The notes under the pieces are model-generated. The model did no database searches and was not told where the DNA came from. It saw only the letters and a list, made by a program, of their open reading frames with translations. The position numbers and the translations under genes are program-made. A stretch of DNA of 64,000 bases, taken from the NCBI GenBank assembly GCA_028554645.1, contig JAQOOI010000066.1, positions 1 to 64,000 of the forward strand, in the 5' to 3' direction. This DNA comes from Omphalotus guepiniiformis. Lineage: Eukaryota; Basidiomycota; Agaricomycetes; Agaricales; Omphalotaceae. Shown piece by piece: positions 47,005 to 57,707 of this stretch (the first letter of the stretch is position 1; every line of letters begins with the position of its first letter).

Positions 47005-47606
47005 GAGTTCAGCTAGTAGAAATGTGAGTAAAAGAAAAGAGAAATCGTTGCGCTACTAACCCAATCGCTACCTAAATGATGATACATTGAAGAGATTGAG
47101 AGCACGAGAAATAAAAAATTTGAATGCGATGGGCGGTCAAGCTCACGTGATCGACGCGTTGACTCTGCGCTTTCCACTACTGCGCTGGGCCTCTACAGCA
47201 GCGGCACGCACTGCAAGCCACCTTATCCTCAGGCTCAGGGCGCGGATTCTGCCCCTATAGGATCCAACTGAGTCTGTGGGGAAGATGGCGGGCATTGTTT
47301 GCCGTCGCCTCTCAATCTAATGCTATTTCTTCTTTTCCCTCACTCAGACTCACACCTCGCACAACAACAAATCAACGATGACGGCGACACGTCGGTGGGT
47401 CAAATGTCAGACAACCTCAGAGAGGTAGTTTTGTTTTCTGCAACTGTGCCCATCTCTGTACCTAATTTTGACTCATAGCCCGGCCCTCTGTGATCCCAAG
47501 CTCTTCCATCTCCTTCTCTTCGCAGACAAACGGCTGCTTACAGTGAACTCGTACGACACAGCGAAGCTGGAGCGAATTCCTGCGGAGGTTGAGCCAGCAG
47601 GTACAG
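46381..47606. repeat. right arm of 1,226-bp inverted repeat
   Basis: Reverse complement of 39,360-40,585. On the far side of each arm the flanking sequences are unrelated, so the breakpoints are sharp to within a few bases. Confidence 0.97.
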
Positions 47607-47669
47607 AGGTAGAGGATGCAGCTAGAGTGGCATGCGGCGCTTCGATGGTGTATACCCAACGTTGATGCC

Positions 47670-48604
47670 ATGCTACTTGGGTTGCCCCTGCCCCTCTCAA
47701 AAGCTCTGATTGGATTCTGTTCAGGATACAAGCAAGCTTTGGAGAAGCCAGCGGCTGAGCCGCTGGCTTCAGCGACAATATGTGAACATGGTTCGGCACC
47801 AACAAACTGCCTGAGCCCCATGCAAGCCCAGTAGCTAGCTTTGGGACTATGTCGTTGCCGGTACCGGATGGCAAGCGCAGATATCGTCTCATCGTTTCTC
47901 CTACCCTTTCCCTTGACCTTAGCAACCACCTCCTCCAGCTCATCCAAAATCTTCAACTTTGTATTCTAACATTGGAGGTAAGCTTGCGCTATGTAATTAC
48001 CCATGACTTCGCAACTTACGGTCACTTTGCTATACTTAGGAGCCACTGCCTCTACATCCTCTTCTAACATGGCTTCATCCGCTGTTCGCTTCGCTCTGAG
48101 TATAGATGTCACGGATGTAGCCGCAACTATTGGTCTGCTCTCCGCAGGTTTAGTTGGAAGCTACAGGTCATTGACTATCAGTACGTCGAAGTAATCATGA
48201 TATATAACCAGGATATTCACAGCTTTTCCAGCAATCCTATACACTTTCTCGGCCCCCAATATTATGTCCTCCACCCACTTTCCGACAATTGCATTATCTG
48301 GCCATTTTCGGTGCGCTTCTCTCATCACGTCGACAGCTGCGCAGATTGCGGGCCCACGTTCCAGTATTGCTATGATGCCATCGCCTGTTGTTCTTGCCTG
48401 CCATCCGAATATACTCTTCATAGTTTCGTTGAACCCTCCTTGTTCATCGCCGGTTCGTTCAATGAGATCAGGGTCTATTACAAAGTTTTTGAATTGCTTG
48501 TACTGACTCTTCTCTAGCGGAGGTGCACTGAGCTGGTTAGGCAAGTTCTCCATCAAGATTTCGAGCCATTGTAGTTTTTTGTGTGTGTCTCCACTAGAGG
48601 ACAT
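47670..48604 (-). CDS. unknown multi-exon protein gene
   Basis: Exon 1 starts MSSSGDTHKKLQWLEILMEN at 48,604 and runs to LGAEK. An intron (gtgtataggattg...tgacctgtag) leads to LPTKPAESRPIVAATSV, then AKRTADEAMLEEDVEAVAPK. A second intron (gtaagttgcg...ccaatgttag) leads to LKILDELEEVVAKVKGKGRR. Splicing is consistent through exon 3. After that the end is uncertain: frames run on to about 47,670 and then into the arm of the 1.2-kb repeat. The protein is charged and probably intracellular; the last part may form a coiled coil. I do not recognise the family. Confidence 0.5.
47744..47770. repeat. perfect 12-bp stem hairpin
   Basis: GAAGCCAGCGGC, a TGA loop, then GCCGCTGGCTTC. It is reminiscent of the shorter insertion hairpin at 18,197. 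Confidence 0.9.
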
Positions 48605-48894
48605 TCAGAGCCTGTACCGTGTATGCCAGTCGGAGAGGGTGCTTGTCGCTGAGTTACGGTCGCAAGGAATATGTCGGAAATCAATTCGCGCTCGGCTTTT
48701 CTCGGATATCGTTTCTCAATTTTTCACATTTTCTAACATACCCCTGGAGACCCTCGAGTTAGTAACATATTATTAACTAGTTAATAACAATGTGAATAAA
48801 TCGTGTGAGCAAATAGTCAATTTCTCGCCAGACCCTAAGCGGCTCCACCACCCGGCGTACTTGTCAACTTTCTGCTCGTCTTTCTGACCATGCG

Positions 48895-49328
48895 CTGCTT
48901 GCGTCCCTTTGGACCTCACCCATCCTGCTTGGCAGCCTCTACCCTATCAAATACGTCAAGATCGAGGTAGTGGTTGAAGAAAAATTCGGTACGTTCTTCC
49001 AAGGGGTGATATTGAGGTTGGAGGAGTCGTGGTCCGGGAGACGAGGCTTGAGGTGACAACCACGCAAGATTTGGGGTGCTACGATGACTTCAGAATGGTG
49101 ATGCCGGCGACGTGTGGTCCAGGTAAATGTGTACATTTTTGAGGCGGTGTCCACGCTACTAAACGGTCGAAACCAGCGGACGAATACGAGCGGGTGATCG
49201 CAGACTCCAAGGTGGAGGGGTAAATCAAAATCGCGCGGATTTGACCAACTCGAAACCCTACCGCTGTGCTCAGAACACGCTACAGGCCTTGAAAAGATGC
49301 ACATACCAGACAGTCCATTGGGTAGCAC
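48895..49328 (-). pseudogene. Plavaka-like (CMC) transposase C-terminus
   Basis: Minus strand reads LGVCDHPLVFVRWFRPFSSV, then ASKMYTFTWTTRRRHHHSEV, then APQILRGCHLKPRLPD, then ITPWKNVPNF. It shifts frame to FFNHYLDLDVFDRVEAAKQDG. The order YVEWF.PF, R.TR..RR, I.RSCHL.P and F.NHY.D is what I recall from the C-terminus of fungal Plavaka/CMC-type transposases. The rest of the protein is absent upstream. Degraded fragment. Confidence 0.45.
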
Positions 49329-49329
49329 T

Positions 49330-50240
49330 GTGGTGTCTTGTTGAGGGTGGACACCAATTGTAAGCCCCGTAACTTTCCTTGAGCTTCAAGGTCGTGACGG
49401 CTGAATACGAAGGGTTTCTTTAGAAGGTACTGAGGAGGGGATTTTGGCACTGTCTGCCCTTGAGATAGGTCAAAAATCTGGCGTTTCAGGAAGCATGTAT
49501 TCTAAGTCCTACTAGTAAGAACGCCTTTTCAACCAGCAATCCACTAAATATAACGTATAATTTCTTGTGAGCTTGTGGTCGCGACGCGACTGCTTATGTG
49601 TAACTAGATCCCGTGGTGTAAAAATACTGGCTTGGACGGGCGGCTATGTCGGCTCTCTGCAACTGGATGATCGGGCCTTGCAACTGGATGACTCGGCCTT
49701 ACATCTGGAATATTTTCCAATAAATGTGCTCATATTTACCGCTCGCAGAACTTAAATTTGAGTGCGAGGGTCTTGATAGAATTACGGACGAGAGCTTGAA
49801 GAAGGAGTCGGAGAAGAGTCGATTGGATTGTGGCGCTTGAGAGGACTGCGCAGGATCTGAGGGCTCTGCCGGCACAGTCTGAAGAATACTCTTATGATGC
49901 TACTGCAGAGAATCACTTCGTTGAGGAGGTATCCTTGTCCCCTCGGTATGTTATCATCTAGCCGCCTATTCCCTAGCGCCTCTTAAAATAGCCCCCCGCT
50001 TCTCAGGACTTCTGGCTCGCTTTCACCACCTACTCTCACGTCCACTGGATAGTTCCTACCATCGCTTAAATCCCATTTAGCACAGGCATTTGCTTCGTCT
50101 TCACCTCTGTCTTCACCTATCTCGTAACAGCCTATCGCCCAATAGCGCCTTCGGCTATGGCAGCGCCATGCGTTCCTTGTTCGCGGCGGTTTTCCCACTT
50201 TTTGCTGGGTTCATGTATGATGGACGGTGGGTGAGGTTGG
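49330..50240. other. no supported gene; shared repeat segment
   Basis: Contains GGCCTTACATCTGGAATATT and the following 19 bp (49,694-49,732), found again at 51,826-51,864. A coding-like stretch (ALERTAQDLRALPAQSEEYS near 49,850) lacks a family. Confidence 0.45.
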
Positions 50241-50249
50241 TGGGAAGAC

Positions 50250-50390
50250 CGCGGCAGGAATTCTCAGTCGCCTGCCTGCAGCTAACTTCTGATGCCGGCT
50301 CCTCTGAAAAAAGGCTCTTTTCCCTCGGTCAACCGGAAGCTCTGGAGGCACAATCCTCGTAGAATTGAGAGCCTGGATGGTATATAAATG
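50250..50390 (+). pseudogene. hAT dimerisation-domain remnant
   Basis: SSEKRLFSLGQ followed, after a 1-nt frameshift, by NRKLWRHNPRRIESLDG. This resembles the hAT C-terminal block (A.S..SER.FS.G......R..L.P..IE.L). Only this short part is seen. Confidence 0.4.
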
Positions 50391-50570
50391 AGTCATCTTC
50401 AAGTTATTTAGGGTTTTAAGTACTTGTTTTGGTCTCAAGACTGCTATATAGAGCTGCAGAACCACCGTGAAGTTATGTTTCTTCAAAAAATAGACAAGTT
50501 CTGTTTTTGGCTGAGTCCGGAGCCGGAGGAGCATCTTCCCATGATGTATGGACACTGGGGCCAGCGTGTA

Positions 50571-50585
50571 GGGGGGGGGGGGGGG
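50571..50585 (+). repeat. 15-nt poly-G run
   Basis: Uninterrupted G15, preceded by GTGTA and followed by AGGAT. It can form G-quadruplexes and is prone to length errors. Confidence 0.95.
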
Positions 50586-50599
50586 AGGATAGACAGGGA

Positions 50600-52160
50600 T
50601 ATAGGTGGACATGCCGATGTTGATAAAGCTGACAAGGTGCTTTAGTGGTCGCATTTCTCGGCCTGCGGTTTCGGGACAGTGATAGAGACGAAAGGCTCAG
50701 ATTAAAGAACTGCTAGCGCTCACTGCAAGCGCTTAAAAGGCGCGTAGGCGCGAACGTTCGGAAAGTTTCGAATTTGTCACCTCTTGGTCTTTTCAGAGTA
50801 ATGATCTGTTGCTGAGCTTTTTTTGAGCCCGCCCGCCCAGACCATCAGATTCAGAGCTGTGGGAACGCGCGTGTTAAAAACAAAACTTCTTTTAACGGAG
50901 GTCAAACGATCAACTTTGCTGTAAAGAAGGCTGTTCAACGCTGCATGATCAATTTAGGCTTGAATTGCTTCCATAGACTCAACATCTCTCAACACCTCAA
51001 GGGAGGATGGTCTACCAATTCCTCCGGAAGATTCTGCTTCTGTCGCCACAACGACCTTCACATCCACTAGCACCTCCACTGTACAACACCAGATGAATTG
51101 TACCTTCTTATACATTTCTCAACAATTGACGGCAGGATTCACACCTGCCTTGTCTCGCTCTCCGGTCTAAATCGGCCAACGACCGCCGCTATTCAGTACT
51201 CAGCTATCGCGTTGAATAGTTTGTAAATCACTCACGCTGACACAGCTTACAAGGCAGCCGCGTTTCGTGTAATTCGCGCCAAAACTTGGCTGCCTGTTCA
51301 GCCACTCGTATGAGAAGTACTGAATGCACCGAACCCTTGAAGGCTTAGTGAGCTCGCTTACACTCGGCTCCGGCGCATCGCCAATTAGGGACGTCACTGC
51401 AATTAGGGACGTCACTGCTTGCTTCTTGATGTGTTGGGAGGGTGCGGTTGAAATCTGCAGAAACAAGGAAGCCAGTGGGTATTCCATAAGTAAGAGACCT
51501 AGAAAAAGGTCCCGGAAGGGCTCACGGCCTGATTGCTTGACATCTAGTACTGTGAGCGCTGGCTCTAGCGGTGGCAATAGGCGGTAATTCGGGTTTGTCC
51601 TGGTTTTTTATAAGCTCTCAACGAGAGGACCCCCGACATTCCAAGAAGTTTATTTCCGAAATTCAAACAATATCCGACCTCGTCTCTAAAGATCTGTGTA
51701 TTAGTTTGTCCGAAATTGGCAGCATGTGCCTGAAGCCTCGTACGAGATGCGGTCCGGAACGCCAATTTACGGCTTTGCCCCCAACCACGGGGCGTAAGAA
51801 CTGGATCACCCGGCCTTATCACCTGGCCTTACATCTGGAATATTTTCCAATAAATGTGCTCATAGGTAAAGAAAGATCTTCATTCGATTCTAGATTCTTC
51901 TGATGTTCGTCTCGTTCATAGTTTAGATTGTCTATGGTGTTACCTTTGTGAGTGGAAGGGTGGAAGGGTGTCAAGGTGAATGTTGCAATGTTGAACGTTG
52001 GGTACAAAGTACGGAGTCTTCATCTGCTTGGCATTTTCCCGTTCAATTGGGATTTCCCTTGCATATTCTCAGGAGACGTTGGCGCATGTATGAGGTGGCG
52101 TACGCTCGCCAGAGTGCCCACGTTATTTCTGTTGCGATAGATCTAGTGGCTTCAGCCTTC
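50600..52160. other. no supported gene
   Basis: ORFs up to 125 codons without motifs. The second copy of the 39-bp segment at 51,826-51,864 is the only shared sequence seen. Confidence 0.4.
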
Positions 52161-52514
52161 AGGACCCCTGACATCTCCCTCAGAGGTTAGTTCCCAAAAA
52201 TAGTCAATTTCGAGCAATTTGTCCGAACAGAAATTTTCTGAATCTTGGTGATTTTGTCCGAAATTGCACCTAACATTTGCCAAAAATTGCTCGAAATTGC
52301 AGGTATCTGAGCTAATAGGTCACGTGCTCTGGGCCGTGACGTCATCCAAGCGCGAAAAAGGTTCGGAAAAACCGCAAAATTTGACCAAAATCACTGCTGC
52401 AGCGCATTTTTGTCCGAACATTGGAACTAACATTAGCTACTAACATTGGTAGTCCTGGAGCCCAAATCTTGTCCGAAAAGGGAACTCGCCTCTGAGTGGT
52501 ATGTCAGGGGTCCT
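52161..52514. mobile_element. 354-bp MITE
   Basis: Perfect 14-bp terminal inverted repeats AGGACCCCTGACAT and ATGTCAGGGGTCCT. The similarity extends to about 35 bp at 30 of 35 positions (CTCAGAGG and AGTTCCC shared). The interior is non-coding and contains several TTGTCCGAA motifs in direct order. Flanking octamers CAGCCTTC and GTGGCTTC are similar (5 of 8), a possible eroded 8-bp target duplication. The terminus shares its first 12 bp with the P-like transposon at 14-18 kb. Confidence 0.9.
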
Positions 52515-53600
52515 GTGGCTTCTTCCAACCCCAGCGCCACCATCACCGATCAATCTCTTGCTCCTGAGCTGTGAAGGGAAAAGCCGAGGAGTCCGTAGCA
52601 AGCTACTTTGCACGATCTCTAGCCAATCATGTATCTGTGATAAGGATATAACAGTAGGTTCAAAAGCCGGAGGAGCGAGCGCTGGAGAACTCGTTCCGCC
52701 TGAGACTTATTAGTACATGTTTGAACCTCTACGTAAGAAACGCGCCTACGTTGATACGGATTGAATCGCGTACTCATTGTGTATTTGCAGCGGCTTGCAC
52801 GTGCAGACTGATCCCGAATTCTGAAGCCGAGGCAAAGCTAATTTTGGAGTTTTCGGTATGACGTTTTGGCAACTGACTTTCAAATCTCGGAGCACATCCG
52901 AGCGTCACATTTTCGGTCATTGACGGAGGTCACGAGGTGAGTGTTGCGTCTCCGAGCCGTCTCGACACTCGAACGACGAAGCCGTAAAGTTGCGGATTGC
53001 AAATACGCTCTACTCTGAGCGCTGAGCACATAACGTTACGGCATCAAGTCGCATCAAATTCGACATCCCACTTAAAAGCTCGAAATGGTCGGAAAAATCG
53101 CGGTAAAGTACAACTTCTCCGTTTCATTCCAAACTCGTTAAAACAGTAGACGTGACACGGTATGGGTGCAAATCTAAGTAGCGCTAGTCTCCAGAACGTC
53201 TAGCACCTGCTGCTTCACCGATTGTATTCCTTGTGCGCAGCACTGTCACCGGCCGATCGGCGATGCTGGAAGCTTCGGGGCGGTGCAAGGAAGTTTTCCA
53301 CAGAAAAGGGGTTCCCGGATTCCCATAGATTTAGGACCCACCGCTCGCCGTGATAATCAGGGATCCTCTACCCGAGTTCCAGATCTCAACTGATCGTGTA
53401 CACCATATGATCGATATTTGTCGCTGAAAATTGAGACACTTGCCACTGTAGACATCCCAGTTGCAAATTGAAAGGGACCCTAACACGGCAGGCATTATTC
53501 CTTGTATAAAAGCACTCACCAGCTGAACTTTGAACTTTGGACCTATTACAGGAGGTCACTGTTTCCTGTTTTCAATTCCGTTCATGTCTCCTATTTCTAA
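52515..53600. other. no supported gene
   Basis: No coding motif. A segment near 53,090-53,125 resembles 28,910-28,945 (GCGGTAAAGTACRACTTCT). Confidence 0.4.
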
Positions 53601-53610
53601 AGCACGGATC

Positions 53611-53744
53611 AGCAAACCATGGGTGTCGTAATGGCTTTGTACAGTGTCATGCAATATTCTAGTCTGCACTGTTCAATTCATGTACAATTCTGGCAAGGGT
53701 CACATGGGTCGGTGCTATTTCCTTTACGTCACCCATGGTTTGCT
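53611..53744. repeat. 21-bp inverted repeat, 92-bp loop
   Basis: AGCAAACCATGGGTG at 53,611 and CACCCATGGTTTGCT at 53,730 are exact inverted copies. With one mismatch the match continues for 6 bp inward. It could be the remnant of a small MITE or a hairpin. Confidence 0.85.
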
Positions 53745-54061
53745 CATGCCCGTGTGAGCCAGCATAAAAGGCAAGTACTCTCTATATCCGTTGCACTCTT
53801 ACGACTTCGCACATGTGGTCCAATTGAATATCCTGTGGGATATTGCACAATTCTGTGAGTGTTCGCACTTTACCTCCTTATCTACATTCTGCCAGTTAAC
53901 TTTATCATCTGTCCTTTCCGCTTTTGAAAAGTGGGTGAACACTCATCTCCTGAAAATAACCATTCTTTTGTGGCATTAGCAACACAATTTTTTGTGGTGC
54001 GTGCAATTCTCTGTCTGTTTGACCACGCTAAGTGAACCCGTTAAATTCCAATAGTACACCC

Positions 54062-55603
54062 ATGTTTCAGAGGCGTGTTTGCGATCAGCTGACCAAACTG
54101 AAGTTCTTTACAAGACTTCAGTTTTCTTGGCTATTCAAGCGACAAAGAAAATACATTCAATGCGATGAGGAGCCGCATGGCTTGCCTCTTGCAGTCGCAC
54201 CCGGCTTTATCTCTCTCAACTTTGGGGATCAGCTGAAGGCATCCCAGTCCAAGCGAAGTTATACCGTTGTGCGGAAACTTGGATGGGGGGCAACCTCAAG
54301 TGTATGGCTAGTTCATTGTGCTGAGCGGTAGGTGATTTCCACACCCCAAGTTCTGAAACTTAATTCTCTGTTAGACCACTCGGCAAGGATTTTTTTGCAT
54401 TGAAAATCCTCACTGTTCGTGCCACGTCCCATCTCAATGCAGGATTGAGTTGGGAAGCAGTCACACTACTGCGCCTTAGTGATGAAAAAAGCCATCCAGG
54501 TATAGCTCACTGTGTTACGGCTCTAGATGCGTTCTTTGTGGACAGCAAATACGGCGAGAAGGCGCACTACTGCATAGCATTCACACCGCATGCACCATCG
54601 GTTCAACAGCTAATCAGTTGTTTGCCGGACTTCATTGTCCCATTGTCAACAATCAAGAACATAGTCCGCCACACGCTGAAAGCTGTTGCTTGCTTGCATC
54701 ACTTGGGAATGGTACATACAGGCAGGTGTCTTCTTTATTTCTCCAGTTAGTTTGTCGGCCCAATCTGAAGCTGCTTTGTATAGATATTAAGGCGAACAAC
54801 ATCCTGATATCTATAGACGAGAAGTTGCCTGTGTTATCTGAATATCTCAAAGAGAATCCTTCTACCATGTATCCGCCGCAAAAGCAGCCAGGCCTATCCC
54901 ACCCCATCTTAACTGCTCGCAGTCAACCCCTAGCTCCTTTTAATTACACAGCTACCGAAGATTTTTTTTTCCGCCTGACTGATTATGGACAGGGTAAGCC
55001 AGACTTTGGTCTGTTCGGCCTGTATCTAGCTGACATTTTCTACACAAAGCTGTTCCAGTGGAATGCGGAGCTGACTGCATAGAAGTTATGCCTTACACTC
55101 TCAGAGCTCCGGAAGTAGCCCTTGGTTATCCATGGAGTTACAATGTCGATATATGGGCAATAGGATGTTTGGTAGATAACTTCTTCCCTTGAGACAAGAA
55201 AAGTGCTGAGATATATGGTAGACCTTTGAGCTTCTTACCGGTCAACATCTATTTGCACGCTTGGAACCGGAGAGTTATGCTACCGGGCATCTTCTGCAGA
55301 TAAGGGAAATCCTTGGCCCTTTTCCTATCCCTTTTATCGCTACTTGCAAAAAAGGTCATTTGATTGTTTTTGAGAATGTTGAGCTGCTAAACATGTACCA
55401 ATCTAGATGAGGTGTCTAACCTGAATCTTCAAGAGTATACACCAGGGAGCTTGAAGGAACGGCTTTGCGCCTCGCTTCGAGATCGGTTTTCCAAGGAAGA
55501 AATTACTCAGATTTATAGCTTCATTCAGCGGGCTATGCACATTGATCCATCTTCTAGGCCTTCAGCTGACGATCTGCTCAAAGACGAATGGCTCACTGAA
55601 TAA
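54062..55603 (+). CDS. SRPK-like protein kinase, right copy
   Basis: Six exons (54,062-54,327, 54,375-54,721, 54,784-54,993, 55,050-55,171, 55,222-55,354, 55,407-55,603) total 1,275 nt and give 424 residues with no stop. Residues: glycine loop 73-80 (LGWGATSS), K99 in FALK, catalytic D205 and N210 in HTDIKANN, D271 in DYG, RAPE 293-296 and D308. All catalytic residues are present. DYG instead of DFG/DLG is a family variation. Intron 2 (54,722-54,783) starts GC, not GT, but otherwise has a good donor (ACAG/GCAGGT). The region from the promoter to residue 16 differs from the left copy, the rest is nearly identical. Fungal SRPK-like kinases form large families; the substrate cannot be predicted. 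Confidence 0.85.
54722..54783 (+). other. GC-AG intron in the kinase
   Basis: Splicing ACAG to ATATTAAG restores the catalytic loop H-T-D-I-K exactly. No GT donor nearby keeps the frame. The intron is 62 nt and ends TGTATAG. The same sequence is present in the left copy at 12,257-12,318. Confidence 0.75.
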
Positions 55604-56279
55604 TGTCGAAATGGAGCAAATTAGAATTCCCCGAAAAATTCGACCTAGCTCAGTCCCGCTCGCCCTACCTTAAGGAATTTACACTTGGTTAATTTCAGCT
55701 CTTTGTAGTTTTTATGAACCATTAACCCAACACAATAAAACGTTTTGTGTTGCTCGCGGATTTGAGAGGAGAGATGAGATTGAGAGTGAACGAAGCAATC
55801 ACGCGAGAGTTTACTAGGGACAAACCATTATGTTTGGTCGCCAAAGCTCTCTCGCGAGGCACCCTTAAGGGCTAATCTCAAGCTGGCAGAGATGAATGTA
55901 GTATGCTACGTAACATGAGGCGAAAGACAGTGAGACAATCAAAGGGAAAAATACAAGCAGAGGGAATGTGGCAAGGTAGGTGAGAAAAAGAAAAAGAGAG
56001 TTCGCTATCGAGCTCTATGCCGGTCAGCGAGAGTCAAAGCGTAGAGCGGAGCAACTGGCAAAGCGTCGTCGTTGTGGCGGAAACGGTCAGCTGGCAGCTC
56101 TGGATGTATTGGCTACCGCAATCAAATAGTATCGAGAATCCCATACAACTTCCGAACCAACATTTTTATATTTGCCAGCATGTACTTCCCACCCTCATCC
56201 TTCTTCCATTCTTCCGCCTTTATTCGCCTCCGGTGTTACACCAAACTTAGCTTCTCGAGTAGACCTGAAGTAGGCTTCA

Positions 56280-56529
56280 CTGGACAGGTTCAACGCCCAG
56301 TTCATCTGCGGCAAGAGGAGCTGTTACAGAGCGCCTTGCTTGCTTTCGAAAGCATCAATAAGTGCGGCTGTGAAGGCTGGGTGCCCGTGTGGGAATAACT
56401 GTAGATTTGTCGAGCGGCGCGGAAAGAGCCAGACACGGCAGTGCCTGGTATGATCATGAGGGCAAGGGTGAGGAATAATGGGACCGACACGTTCAGCTTT
56501 TACTATACACCGAATGAACAGCATAATTC
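56280..56529 (-). repeat. dispersed 0.22-kb repeat, copy 3 mirror
   Basis: Mirror of 10,511-10,760 in the right arm. Confidence 0.7.
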
Positions 56530-56647
56530 CCGCGATCGGCGCAACAATCGCTTTGACCGTGAAAAGATATTGACTGAGAGGTTTGAAATTTAGATTAGTG
56601 CTTTGAACCTTTGCTGTCACAAAATGTACATCTGGTTAAGGCCGCGG

Positions 56648-57088
56648 TTAGAGGAGGTGATAACATGATTCCGCCTGGAGAGTCTTGGGTTTCGCAGTAG
56701 CTTCTTCGTTAACGCCTTCGTCTGGTGACCCATCCCGCGTGCCGCCTGTCTCATTTGGAGACCTCCATGGTGTACCGTTCAAAGAGGGCGTCGCTAACAC
56801 ATCCCCTAGCGTGCCACCAAACGATAGACCAGACAGACGACGAGGACGCGCATCGGAGGGTAAACGCGAGCGGGATGAGCTGGGTCGCTTGGTTTGTAGA
56901 CGGTCAGCGGGGGGGTTTTGGGAGACATCGTCGCACGTGTCGCCGGACCAAGCTGATAGTGGTCGAACGTATGCTCGCGTGTAGCGAGCTCCTGTCCACA
57001 CATTTCCAGCGGATGCGTCTACATGGAGGGGTGAAGTTGGGGTTGTGGCCGTAGAGTCGGAAGGGGTACGAGGAAAGTGAGCGAACAA
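56648..57088 (-). CDS. hypothetical ORF, mirror of 9,952
   Basis: Same 146-codon frame as in the left arm, with an identical translation. Its preservation follows from the overall identity of the arms and is not evidence of selection. Confidence 0.2.
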   Translation of the reverse strand: MFAHFPRTPSDSTATTPTSPLHVDASAGNVWTGARYTRAYVRPLSAWSGDTCDDVSQNPPADRLQTKRPSSSRSRLPSDARPRRLSGLSFGGTLGDVLATPSLNGTPWRSPNETGGTRDGSPDEGVNEEATAKPKTLQAESCYHLL

Positions 57089-57348
57089 GCCAGTTGAAGG
57101 CAGCGTCTCGTCGCAATCTAAGTAGGGGTCGGTTGATCAGTCGGACGCGAAAAAAAGAGGTTCGTTCTTCTGAGAGATCCTAAAGGAGGCTTGATGGAAT
57201 ATTTCTAGTTGTGTAAGGAATTCAGGGCTCGGCCTGGAAATATAGAGGGATCCTAATGTTGCTTTAAATTAGGGGAATTTTGAGATAGACATACTCCTCA
57301 TGAATCGATGCTTTGCGTCGCATGACTGAAGAGAGGGCCCTTGGTGGG

Positions 57349-57573
57349 GAAGGTTCAACGCCGAGTTGATCTGTGGCAAGAGGGACTGTCACAGAGCGCC
57401 TTGCTTGCTTTCGAAAACATCGATAGATGCGGCTGTGAAGGCTGGGGTAACTGTAGGTCCGTCGAGGTACTGCGCGGTGCGGAAAGAGCCGGACATGGCA
57501 GCGCCTAGTTTGATCATCAGCTTGAGAGCGACGCGAGGAACCATAGGACCGACACCTTTAGCTTTTACCAAAT
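57349..57573 (-). repeat. dispersed 0.22-kb repeat, copy 2 mirror
   Basis: Mirror of 9,466-9,690. It shows one substitution (Val to Ala in the open frame). Confidence 0.7.
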
Positions 57574-57707
57574 GAGGAACTTTCTACGCTGCTCGACTGG
57601 TTAGAGGGGTTACTTGGCACAAACAAATCATGTGAGTCGCTGAAGCTCTCTCGCGAGGATCGCTCGAAAGGGACGCCAAGCTGAAGCCTGAAGCCAACCA
57701 CGGAAGC

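Noticed and set aside
49340..49560. LTR start (TGTAAGCCCCGTAAC) near 49,358
   Set aside because: No second copy, no CA end, no primer site and no target duplication in the window.
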